64,000 bases of DNA. Origin: Isoetes taiwanensis. Its lineage: Eukaryota; Streptophyta; Lycopodiopsida; Isoetales; Isoetaceae. The translations under genes were made by a program, and so were the position numbers. The notes under the pieces were generated by a model. The model was not told the DNA's origin and ran no database searches. It worked only from the letters and a program-made list of their open reading frames with translations. Each line of letters begins with the position of its first letter. The stretch's first letter is position 1. Positions 1 through 9,479 of this stretch are shown here, one piece after another. The stretch covers positions 8,390,095-8,454,094 of the forward strand of contig JAJEKV010000063.1 in the NCBI GenBank assembly GCA_021234155.1. The letters run 5' to 3'.

Positions 1-1540
1 CGAAACACGAAAGCCGAAGCTTGGCGTGGGAGGAGACCACGTAATCAAGAAAATAGAATGTGGATCTCTATTTATACCTAGGCCCACTTTTTGATCTCGG
101 CCTGTGGGATATATCATGTCGAACCCTAAAATTTGAATTTGCCAAGAAACCTCCTTTCTGTTGGGACAAACGGGGTGATCATTGCATTTGTTGGCCGGTT
201 TTGTCCTATTCCACTGAAAGAACAGCCCAATTAAACCAAGACCGTAGCATTGATTGCGAAATTGCCAAGATCCGACCAAGACGGGGATTTTAAAAAGGGG
301 TTTGTTCCATCAATTTTTTTTCGAGGGCGATAAGCGGATTTGAAGACCAGGAACGTGGAGTCGTGACGTCTACAGAGCTTGCATAAGATCCTCCTGCTTC
401 GGAAATCAAAATCTGAGGCATTTGTGATGAAATATCCTTGAAATTCTTGAAACTTGAAATTTATTTTGTGATTGAGTTATTCTCGGGTGATCCAGTCGGG
501 CATTCTTGAATACCTCGTGTTGTGAATTTACTGTTTTGACTTAATGAAAATCGGAATTTGGGAAAAGATTGTGTGAGATTGTGATTAAACTCATTTTACT
601 TTGCATTGTTATTAAGCACAAAAGAAGTTAGCAAAATACTATTGGTGTTTGAACAATTAGGAGCATCAGTAGTGAGTGTTCAGAGTAGAAAAAACGTAAA
701 AAATATTATTGACAATCAGAGTGCAAAAACTGTTACAGACATTGTCATTGTGACTCTGGCAGTACATGTTACAGCAAGAATCTAAGCTCTGTTTGGACTA
801 AATGAGCATATGCACGTGACCTACAGGAGCATACCTAGGTGTGGGAATTGGTTTCTGCCACAAAAGATCATTGTCTAGCATTTGGCAGAATCGAGCTCAC
901 TGCCCAGGCCATTGACCAAAAATTGACCCAGTCAGGAATTTGATTTGTGAGAAATCTGTGAGCATTTATACTGTAGACCTTTCACAACAGTTTTCTGGAG
1001 TTGGCTAGCACACTCTGGTAAAGATTCTAAGTGCTTTTGAAGTAGATGCATGGTGTGGTGAATGTCTGAGTGCTGCTAGTTTTTTTTTGCTTTAGGGACT
1101 CTAGCTGATTTGAGATTTCCTTGCAAATTCAGAGTTTCTTTTGCAGTGCAGATTGATCACCTCAAGTGATCTGGAGGTCCTGACCATCAAAACACACTTG
1201 TAAGGCCCCAGTTGGAGACCACCCAGGATAATCTCCAACACCGTGGACGTAAAAATTCTTATCTTATCTTATCTTAAAATTCTCTCACAATATTGCACGA
1301 AACAATTGATAACCTATTCATAGCTAGAAATATATCATGCATAGTCATACTTGATGAGGAATATATGAATGGCGCAAAACAATTGTGTAAGCTATTTGTA
1401 GCTAAAAATATGTCATTTATAGTAATCCTTAACAAGGAATATTTGAAGAAGCTTTTTATTATATGACATATCTTATTTATTAGGTTATCTTAAACATCTC
1501 ATGTATAGTAATACTTGACGAGGAATATCTGAACAAGCAT
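1..1540. other. Intergenic, no gene recognised
   Basis: I see no convincing coding sequence here; the short open frames have no family resemblance. The stretch at about 1201-1275 runs from a GC-richer segment into an array of TTATC units (1256-1275). A simple-repeat tail of this kind is typical of a short retroposon 3' end, but I cannot assign a family. Confidence 0.4.
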
Positions 1541-1644
1541 TCTATTATATGAGATATCTTAATTTGATGTGGGACATGCACTGCATCAAATGAGCATGTT
1601 CAAATTGGTATGGAATCCAAGATAACGTAATCAAGCCTATCTCA

Positions 1645-1750
1645 ATGACCACATACAATAGAATAGAATAGAATAGTTTTTTAAGTGTATCTCCTCTAGA
1701 ATTTGGACGATGTTGAACCCTCGCCCAAACCTCATGCATTATGAGCGTAC
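1645..1750 (-). repeat. SINE-like retroposon with (TATTC)n tail
   Basis: Read on the minus strand, a short body contains GGGTTCAACATC, a near match to the tRNA/pol III box B, and ends in a tail of TATTC pentamers (on the plus strand AATAG units at 1658-1676). Similar AATAG arrays occur at about 11931-11952, 12785-12804 and 46622-46662, so the tail belongs to a dispersed family. A tRNA-derived SINE is an inference; box A is not clear. Confidence 0.4.
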
Positions 1751-2499
1751 CTAGCTTTCTAAAATAGCAAGAAAAAAATACTATAAGATGGAATGTCAGA
1801 AAAAAATATTGATATTGACAAGGACTGAAGAGGAATCCAAGGCTATCCATTGTTTATTTTCTCTGATATTGTATATTATGCTATGTATTCACCTTCTCAG
1901 ATTCATATACAACACAATTCAATCAAAATCCATGTCATTTGGTATCCCTTTGGCTTTACATATTGTTGCTAAATTTGTGCATTCTATCTAAAATCACCAT
2001 TCCATCCAACCACATGCTTCGCATTAACTTATATTTGTACATATGCCCGGCAACGCCGGGCACCATAACTAGTAATACATGGATCTGTATCTTGATAGCT
2101 GCCTTTCTGTTAAGCTGAAATGTGTGTTGAACAAGAACCACCATAAGCAGTGAACCTGAATAACCTCTATGCAGAAGATGGCAGCCCATAAATCTTCACT
2201 ATCTCTTTCACAAGGAATCGTACCAATCCTCATCATATTTGATTCCATTGGAGTTGCAAAATAGACCATCAACAATAGGTTCACAACAAGGTGAATGTTT
2301 GTCAAACTTCCTTTTCCCTTCTCCTCGTAGGAACTCAAGTTAGTATAGGATCATTAGAGAAAAAAATATTAGAATCCGCCACATTTAAATTAGAAGCAAA
2401 CATATCAAAGCAGCCCTCAAATTCTCCATAGAGATCCTATTTCCTGTCATAGTTAGTACCACATCTATTTTTATGAGCACTTGCAAGAGTTTCAACATC

Positions 2500-4425
2500 A
2501 TATTGAAAATGCAGCTTAATCCAAAAAAGAGAAAAAAAAATTATTCCCATACAGAACACGATTTCTTGAATTCCAAATATTCCAGAGAGCAGTATGAATA
2601 ATGATATTTAAGAATTTGTCATTGGATTGGATATATTGACTGTGAAAAATGCCAAATTTAATACTTCGCCAAGACCAGAAGCCATTAAGCTTGTTGCAGA
2701 AAAAGATATGACTCATAGTTCCATCATTACCGCATAGCACAGGGCAACTAGCAGAAATATTGGGATTTCTCCTTGATAAGGAATGGAGATTATTCCAATT
2801 ACCATGAGCAATAAGCCAAATGAAACAACAGATCTTAGGTGGACAGTAAAAGTTCCAAACATTACAGAACAAGGCTTTAAGCTGATCAGCATTAGTTGGC
2901 TACTTTGTCATAGCTTCGCATGGAGCATCATTGTAATTAAGGGCATTGTATACAGTCTTAACTTTATATCCACTTTACCATCAATACTCCAATCTCCGTT
3001 CCTGGATTTTGATTTAGGGTAGATAAGTTACACACCAAATGTTTAAGATGGAGGAAGATCTTTTTATCTGAAGAAGTGCCCTTTATAACTACTTTTAGCC
3101 TAGTCCATGGGATGAGCCCATTATTGGAGAAGAGATCTCTAACATAAATAAAACCTGCATTAGACCATTTCTTGCAGATTATTGGATGCCTAAGGGCAAG
3201 CACAGAAGAGTCATGATCAGCTAGAATTGGATTCCAAAAAATGGGCATATTAATATGAAGTTTATTCCGTGAGACAAAAGCGTAATTTGAAGAGATTGAA
3301 TTCCAGTCTTCAATGATATTGCACATCAAAGGAGAGATATTAGAGGCGGGATTGAGATTAACAAAGGCAGAGTTAGGAAGCAGATTGTGAATTGTAGGGT
3401 GACCATATGGATGACTTTCCCTTATCCAGTATCTAATGAACTCAGAGGCTAGAGATTGATTACGATGGATAGCCTTCCAAATGAACTTTCCTTCTAAGGA
3501 TTGAGCTTGAAGGAAAATATTCTTGCAACCAAGGGCCCCCAAAGCTTTGGACCTGCAAATAGAATCCCAATTCACAAGATGTTTGCCATTCCAAATGAAG
3601 CCTCTTAAAACTCTCTCAAGCTCTCGATAAATCAGCTTAGGAGCTACCAAAGCAGTGGAAAAATATACATGAGAACTTGCCAAGACTGAATTTGCAATTA
3701 TAGTTCTGCCAACAAGGGAGAGAGTGGTCCTGTAATTATTAAGTTTCTTCTTGATTCTAGATAAAATTGGATCCCAAAGGCCTTTAATGCTATGATTCAA
3801 AGATAAAGGCATACCCAACAACTTAGTAACTTGAAGAGGAGAAAGAACCTTAATACACGCCAGACTTTGATGAGTAGAGTCTCCAACAATCAAACTTTTA
3901 TCAACGTTAGTTGGATACCAGAAGCAGTAGAGAATTGCTTGAGAATTTTGAGAAAGAACACAATGTTTGAGACCTCAGCATCAGAATACTAAGGGATTAT
4001 CTAGAATCAGGAAGTTGTAGGCCTTTAATCATACCAGTGTAATAGCTTTAGTGCAATTCAGCTACAACTAGGAAAAGATAAGGGGCAAGAGGACATCCTT
4101 GTCTGACACCTTGAGTAAGAGGGAAGAATCCAGAAGGGGAACCATTAATAAGGACAGCTAAATTAGAGCGAGAGTTTAAACCATGAATAAGATTTCTCAA
4201 TTTAGGAAGGAAGCCAAGCTTACACATAGCAAAGTCAAGGAAATCCCATCTCACAAAATCACAGACACGCTTGAAGTCCAATTTTAGAAGAACACAATTT
4301 TCATTGGAAATCTTGTTCCGATGAGACCCTCCGTAGCAGCTTTCCAGTGGAGACATTCATTTTGTACATATTCTTGTTGATTAATAAACTTTTGATTCGT
4401 CCTTCAAAAATAAAATAAAATGCCA
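2500..4425 (-). mobile_element. LINE relic, apparently 5'-inverted (twin primed)
   Basis: The main body (about 2516-4310) encodes a plant L1-like reverse transcriptase on the minus strand and has no endonuclease domain, so it is 5' truncated. Abutting its 5' side, but on the plus strand, is what looks like the 3' end of a plant LINE (about 4340-4425): a GTTGATTAATAAA-like stretch followed by an A-rich tail with AAAATAAAATAAAA. An inverted internal segment followed directly by the 3' tail is the product expected from twin priming during target-primed reverse transcription. The alternative is two separate LINE fragments side by side. Confidence 0.65.
2516..4356 (-). pseudogene. Non-LTR reverse transcriptase (LINE pol C-terminal part)
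   Basis: Three minus-strand open stretches are collinear with plant LINE pol. Positions 4356-4048 carry the RT core, with LKLDFKR (catalytic Asp block) and the block TQGVRQGCPLAPYLF. Positions 3893-2964 carry the thumb/connection with SLVGRTIIANSVL. Positions 2872-2516 carry the C-terminal zf-RVT-like segment with PPKICCFIWLIAHG. The region between the first two (about 4000) should hold FADD but reads LDNPLVF, so one catalytic Asp is lost. Stops and frame changes also separate the blocks. The enzyme is dead and the copy is old. Missing upstream parts are ORF1 and the APE endonuclease. Confidence 0.85.
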
Positions 4426-4429
4426 TTTT

Positions 4430-4769
4430 AATGCATAAGAATGACTTCAATACAATAGAATTAATTGTCATAAATGGTACAAGAGAATGCAGGTTTTTTC
4501 TCAGAAAAATTGTCAGACTGTCTAAAAAGATTTGGCCTGATATTTATACTGGCAAAATTTCTAACGAAAAACTCTCTGACGCATGTAGTGATGATGCTGC
4601 ATTAGAACATTCATCAACTTATTCGTCAGATTGTACGTCAGTATTTGTATTAGATTTTTTTTTTTTTCTCTCTCTTTATTATAAGTAGTGATGGAATGCA
4701 GTATTATATGTTGCTCAAAATATTTTTGAATGCAAGAGATAAAAATTAAAAGTACACCTCCTATTGGAG
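4430..4769. other. Spacer between LINE relic and HUH element
   Basis: Nothing coding is recognisable. It holds a T-run followed by a CT-rich stretch near 4657-4678 and ends at the first iteron-like motif of the following element. Confidence 0.35.
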
Positions 4770-5208
4770 ATATCTAGCATTATAGCAGGGTTTTTTTTTT
4801 GTGATTTTATACGCTTTTTGGCATGGTTTTCCTATGATTTTAGTGCTGTATTCATTGGGCCATACTAAATAGTATTTCTAGAGTGCGGCTTTTTTGGAGC
4901 GTTGATCTGGATTACCTTCAACAATCTAACGGTTGTTATTTTGACCTCTTCATTCATATGCATGAAACTAGAAAAGTTCTCTTCTCTGAAAAGTTTTGGT
5001 GGTGTTGTTGTCGATCCGTCCTATTGATCCGTCTTGCTCTGTCTTCATTCAACAAATTTGGTATGCCAGATATTGCTTTTTTGTTTGCTAACAATGTTTC
5101 TTGTTTTAATCGTATTTTGAATATCTAGCATGAGTATGGCGAAGAAGCATTCATAAAAAAATCCATTGTTGATTCTGTTTTACAACCTTAGTTCCCTGAA
5201 TTTTATGA

Positions 5209-5285
5209 TCTTTGATGGCAGATATTCATCTTATTGGAAAGAAATGTATCTTGTGATCTTTGATGGCAGATGTTCATCTTATTGA
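5209..5285 (+). repeat. Short direct repeat, 2 copies
   Basis: A unit beginning GATCTTTGATGGCAGAT occurs at about 5209 and again at about 5253 with few changes, followed in both copies by a TTCATCTTATT(G)GAAA segment. It lies inside the HUH element just left of the larger tandem array. Confidence 0.7.
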
Positions 5286-5399
5286 AAACAAAATGCATTG
5301 GTAGATTTCAGATTTGGTGTTGTTTTATTTGGTGTTGCTTTTGGAATTCCGAAACCTGCATGCAAATATCTAGCATGCAAAATTGGAATTGGAGTTGGA

Positions 5400-5712
5400 G
5401 CAGAATCTGCCTGACAGAAATTGGCCGCCATATCCAGATCTTGCAGTTTTTCCTTAAGTTTATCTTCCTGAACTTTACCTCTGAAAACCATTGGCCCCTC
5501 AGGCCGAAACTCGAGCCATGACTTCACTTTATTAAGGGCAGAATCTGCCTGACAGAAATTGGCTGCCATAGCCACATCTTGCAGTTTTATCCTAAGTTTA
5601 TGTTGATGAACTTTACCTCTGAAAACCATTTGCCCCTCAGGCCGAAACTGGAGCCATGACTTCTGTTAAGGAGCAGAATCTGCCTCACAGAAATTGGCCG
5701 CCATAGCCAGAT
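5400..5712 (+). repeat. Tandem repeat, about 138-bp unit, 2.3 copies
   Basis: Units starting GCAGAATCTGCCT begin at 5400, 5538 and 5673 (spacings 138 and 135). The third copy stops after about 40 bp. Units share most bases, including an inner block around CCCCTCAGGCCGAAACT. The array lies upstream of the HUH gene, among the iteron-like motifs. It explains the open frames seen on both strands here, which are not genes. Confidence 0.9.
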
Positions 5713-6042
5713 CTGCTGAATTTTTTTTATGTAAACCCTTCGGAATCTGTGTCTAGCATGCTAAGATAATTTCTTTTCAATATCTAGCAACACCAGAGTT
5801 AAATTCGGCCCTCAGATCGCCCTATTCGATCGGCTTTGCATGCCTCCTTGTAAGCAGCTGCCATGTTCGATTGAACAAACTCTAACGGTGCCCTAATATC
5901 CGGCTGTTTCGAAAATCCCATGCTTCCTGACCTTTGCTTTCTTAACTATTCACCTAAAATTTAAAATCTCGCCCTTCCTTTCAATATCTAGCATTATGCC
6001 CATTCTTTAAGTTTGTATGGAAAAATGAAATGCTACAATATC

Positions 6043-6062
6043 TAGCAATATCTAGCATTATA
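6043..6062 (+). repeat. Left arm of 20-bp inverted repeat
   Basis: TAGCAATATCTAGCATTATA here is the exact reverse complement of 8444-8463. The pair brackets the HUH gene and the downstream small open frame, about 2.4 kb apart, and could be the terminal or subterminal inverted repeat of the element. Confidence 0.8.
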
Positions 6063-6192
6063 TCATCTACCATATTACTTTTTATGGTTTACTAGTATTA
6101 CAAGCTTGTATTACTCGTATTATTACTACCATTACTAGTTATTAACAATTGTGTTGTTCTTTTAATGCTAGATATTAGATCTAGATATTACA

Positions 6193-7754
6193 ATGAGACG
6201 AATGGCACGAAACAGACGAGGCCCAGGCTCAACATCACGAACGGGAGTCATGCAGGCAGAAGGCATCACGTATGAGATAAATCACCCTGCACAAGAAAAT
6301 GTCGTGGAAGCTGAAGAGGCCCAAATCAACGAACGTGTCGGGGTATTTTGCAATATATTACATCTTAATAAGTCTCCGCCACGTCAAGATCCCGGACCAT
6401 CTAGCCCTATTAGAGATTGCAGTCCTATCAGGCAGACAAGAAAAGGAAAGCAACCTCTTATTGAAGATGATGATACAGATTTGATTAGCATTCATACGTC
6501 TAGCCCAAGTGACACAGATTATTTTGAAAATAACCAAAGAAAAAAAAAAAAGAAAAAGAATAAAGAAGCAAGGGAAGAACAAGCAACAACGCAAAACTAA
6601 ATGGCCAGTTGGTGGAGATGTATCCATAACAATAGGAATTGGGGGCACAGATATCGACCCAAAATTGATAGATAATATCCTAGAGTTCTTTATTGAGCAT
6701 TGTCATGCATACTAGTTGCAACAGAGCGTGGATCAAATCTAGATCATTTGCACTTCCAAGCCACAGCCAGACTCAAAACAATAGGAGTCCGGGATGCTGC
6801 AACATTACTCAAAGTAGCCCGGGGATGTCACATAGTTTAAGGCGTATATACCATGTGAGTGAAAGGGGTGGATTTTTTTTTTTTACCCTAAACCGTATGT
6901 ATAAATACGGATAGGGGCTCGGCTAGGGGGTTTTCTGGGCGGGAATCTAGTGCAATATGTATACGGGAAGGGGCGTTTAGAAGGTTGGACAAGGCGTAGG
7001 GTTTTTTGTTGACCCCATTAACGCATGTGGTGTATCACCTTTATAGTAGGTGAAACCCCCGGGCAAAGTAGCTATGAGATGGAACACCACAAAGCCAGCT
7101 GGAGCCAAAATAATGTGCAGGACGCTGAAGGACACAAAGCTGCATTGCTTTGAAGGTATGCTAGGTTATTGCATGAAGGACTTTGGAAAGCCTCATTTCA
7201 GTGTGCGCATGCATAATGTCTCATCAGCAGAATTGATGAGAGGGAAAGAAAAATATGCGCTGTATGGAGCAGGAGAAATCAAAGATGAGGTTTGTCTAGA
7301 TCCTAAAAACTTACTCATTAAAGTCCGTCACTTTGCGAATTATCACATGACCAATCGTCGTAAGCCATCATTGACGTTCACAATCACAAAGATGATCAAA
7401 ACAGGAAAGTTCTATCTCAGCACACAATGGGCTATACCTACTAACGACCAAAACGTAGACCAAAGAAAAGTTGAAGCTGCATATGATCTAATGATGAACC
7501 CATTCCAAGCAACCCGTGAGAAAGTATCGTTAGTTCTTTATGGGCCACCGACTAATGATCCAGCATGCCCGTCAAGAGCCTGTAGCAGTAATCCATTTGC
7601 TAATCCCCCAAGGTACTTTGACGACAACGAAGATCCGGACGAAATCATTGAAGCACATGTTGCAGACAGACTCCAAAATACAATTGTAGTTGGAGATTTG
7701 GGTGATAACGAAATTATCCTCACCAACTGGAACTCATCTTTTGCAGCAGAGTGA
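6193..7754 (+). CDS. Rep-type HUH endonuclease of a Replitron-like element (disrupted)
   Basis: HUH endonucleases nick one DNA strand and stay joined to the 5' end through a tyrosine, which starts rolling-circle-type transposition. An acidic/basic, low-complexity N-terminal part (6193 to about 6560) leads into the nuclease fold. There is a beta strand VSITIGIGG (about 6636-6662), the metal-binding HLH triad at 6745-6753 followed by FQ, and the nucleophile motif GYCMKD with Tyr at 7167-7169 and Lys at 7176-7178. A further 190 residues of unknown fold end at 7754. Reading order is frame 1, then frame 2 (shift in the A-run near 6540-6570), then frame 1 again near 6712. A stop at 6838 and a gap to 7050 follow, which may be an intron (GTGAGT at 6855, TAG before 7050). 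No helicase domain is seen. Either two frameshifts or additional introns break the gene; this copy is probably inactive. Confidence 0.75.
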
Positions 7755-7873
7755 CACTTACGGGTATTGAATAGAACACTATAGTAATTGTCATCTAGTT
7801 TAATATCTAGTATAATAACATATTATTTCATTACGTTTTTATTTGCTCAATCTCATCAATTTGTTTTGTTAAC

Positions 7874-8290
7874 GTGCAGGTTGTAGAAGCCCCCAATGAA
7901 TCACCTCCACGTGACATCCTCGTCATTCCTGAAGTAAACAATAATGTGGAGCCAGAAACTATCATAGTACCAGAAAGCCCAACAGTTGAAGTTCAAGTTC
8001 AGTTAGTTTCTCCGCCATCAGCACAACCACCACCTCCACATGGCGAGGACCCTATTGACGTTATGTCACTGTGGTTAGTTGGATATATCAATGACATGCG
8101 CTCGTCTATGCAACAAATCCGTAACGCACTGAACTCAATTGAGAACATTCTTGATGCGCACATTCGTTTGGACATAGACCAGTGGAGGCAATTACGTGCG
8201 CAAATAAATAGGCTAACTGCCCTCTGCAGGTTGTTTGATAGGCAAATCAACGAAGATGTGTATCACATCTTAAGTCGCTATCCATATTGA
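7874..8290 (+). CDS. Small acidic/coiled protein or 3' exon of the HUH gene
   Basis: The open frame starts right after a good splice acceptor (TTAACGTGCAG before 7880), so it may be the last exon of the HUH gene rather than a separate gene. It encodes a Pro/Val/Glu-rich N-terminal half with a PPPPH stretch. A helical C-terminal half follows (about residues 60-130, with regularly spaced Leu/Ile and Gln/Arg), suited to a coiled coil or helical bundle and perhaps oligomerisation. It ends at 8290 just inside the right inverted repeat. I recognise no named family. Confidence 0.5.
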   Translation: MQVVEAPNESPPRDILVIPEVNNNVEPETIIVPESPTVEVQVQLVSPPSAQPPPPHGEDPIDVMSLWLVGYINDMRSSMQQIRNALNSIENILDAHIRLDIDQWRQLRAQINRLTALCRLFDRQINEDVYHILSRYPY

Positions 8291-8443
8291 ATGCTTATAA
8301 ATGGATATACTACGTTTACTATCTCCAATGACTAAATAAATTCATAAATAATATGTTCTTAAAGCGTATGTAATAAAATTACATTATGGTATAATATTAT
8401 AGTTCGTTACTTATGCTTCATATTAGTATTTATTTTTATTTGT

Positions 8444-8463
8444 TATAATGCTAGATATTGCTA
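8444..8463 (-). repeat. Right arm of 20-bp inverted repeat
   Basis: TATAATGCTAGATATTGCTA is the exact reverse complement of 6043-6062. Its TAGATATT core is also where the similarity with the reverse copy at 50749 begins. Confidence 0.8.
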
Positions 8464-8782
8464 CATGTTTTACATCCGACATATTATCAATTACACAACA
8501 TAACATCAACTCATCCAAGTGTAATGTAATGTTGTTTGTTTTTGGAGGGGCAAATTTTTTTTTTAGCTATAACACAAACCATTACATTACACATCTTAAA
8601 ATTAAATTCCCCCTTAAACCCCCTTTTGTTTGGGTGCATATTCACACGGAGGGTGACGTAGGGCAACGAGAGTTGTTGGATAGGCATATTCACCCCTTAT
8701 TCCTTAATCTACACCGTACACAAAGTTCCTCGTTTGTGGAGTATGGATGTATGGAATTTGCTATACTGTATAACAAGATTTG
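8452..8782 (+). repeat. 331-bp dispersed repeat, copy 1
   Basis: This segment is matched along its whole length, in reverse, by 50416-50749. Both copies begin at TAGATATT and end at ATAACAAGATTTG, after which they diverge. It contains two C5 runs separated by TTAAA (G-runs on the other strand) at about 8611-8626, conserved in both copies, and a palindrome-like TATACTGTATA near its end. It directly follows the HUH element, so it may be that element's 3' terminal region or a separate short element inserted at TAGATATT. The open frame across it is not a gene. Confidence 0.8.
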
Positions 8783-8789
8783 GAAAGGG

Positions 8790-9470
8790 TAAGGTCTATT
8801 GGAAAGGGTTTTTTGAAATAATATATTCTACCAGCGTTTTCGGCCATTGAAAATCTGGAACTGTAGTGTCACCTAGATCTTCTTGTGAATCTCAATGGTC
8901 TTACAGAAAATGGCACGGTGCATGAGCTGGTATATTGCCTGGATTGCTAGTCAACAGTTTGTTAGGGTTCGTACTGCTCAAGCATATGCTCTACGACATT
9001 GGATAATTCAGTATTTTGAGGTTATATACTGCATCCAGCTCTAGAACCAAGACATGTTGCGCATTGAGCCATCTGGCTTAGAAAAGCTTAATCGAAAGCC
9101 AAGATATTGTAGTTGTTCCTACCAGCAAGTATTTGAATCCATTTGAATCCGTTACTGATCAGAACCCTGAGGCTGCAAGCTCTAGTGAGAAATTAGCTAT
9201 GCAACATGCATGCCATGGAGCAATCTGGAGGCAGCACCAGAACTGAAGTCATGGATAAATCTTCCCATCTCCAATTGGTTCAATTCTGATCAATCTGGTG
9301 CGAGCGTATCCTCCACAACAAAACAAGCTTCTTCCCCATGGAAAACCCCTTTCCCAAGAAATCCAGAATAATATTGTAGCATTTATATAATCTAACAATG
9401 ATCTTGCATGCATGCACATACTGCATGCATGGACACATTGCCTGCATGTATTCCTAGCGCATAATCATTT
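8790..9470. other. Intergenic, nothing recognised
   Basis: No coding similarity, repeat or RNA gene is apparent. GCATGCAT-type alternating motifs recur near 9400-9445 but form no array. Confidence 0.35.
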
Positions 9471-9479
9471 ATTTCATCA

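Larger units (their letters stand above)
4770..6062. promoter_or_regulatory. Iteron-like cluster of TATCTAGCA
   Basis: The 9-mer TATCTAGCA occurs in direct orientation at about 4771, 5122, 5367, 5781, 5985, 6039 and 6049, with a partial copy near 5752. Inverted copies lie at about 6166 and 8449, and a degenerate one at 7804. Chance would give far fewer than one copy in this length. Several copies extend to AATATCTAGCATTAT. Rep-type HUH proteins recognise short repeated sites near their nicking origin, so these may be the element's Rep-binding iterons; that role is inferred. Confidence 0.6.
4770..8463 (+). mobile_element. HUH-endonuclease (Rep-type) transposon, Replitron-like
   Basis: This 3.7-kb stretch carries a gene with Rep-type HUH endonuclease motifs (HLH and YxxK) and a second small open frame. 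It also has a cluster of the 9-mer TATCTAGCA upstream of the gene, a 138-bp tandem array, and inverted copies of the 9-mer at the right end. The 15-mer ATATCTAGCATTATA at 4770-4784 is the exact inverse of 8444-8458, and a longer 20-bp inverted pair lies at 6043-6062 and 8444-8463, so the true left end could be either. No SF1 helicase domain is visible, unlike Helitrons. HUH-only eukaryotic elements have been described as Replitrons; placing this one there rests on motifs, not on a search. The gene is broken by frame changes, so this copy is probably not autonomous. Confidence 0.7.

Noticed and set aside
5279-5629. A 116-codon minus-strand frame with internal repeats
   Set aside because: It is produced by the 138-bp tandem repeat; the repeated peptide only mirrors the DNA duplication.
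6193-7754. Integrated geminivirus or other CRESS virus Rep
   Set aside because: The YxxK and HLH motifs are shared, but there is no superfamily 3 helicase (Walker A) behind the nuclease, no capsid gene and no stem-loop nonanucleotide.
4770-8463. Helitron
   Set aside because: No SF1 helicase, no two-tyrosine motif (YxxxY), and no CTRR hairpin end was recognised; the protein has a single-tyrosine YxxK motif.
8448-8792. A 114-codon open frame right of the HUH element
   Set aside because: The reverse copy at 50416-50749 does not keep the frame, so conservation is at DNA level and not coding.
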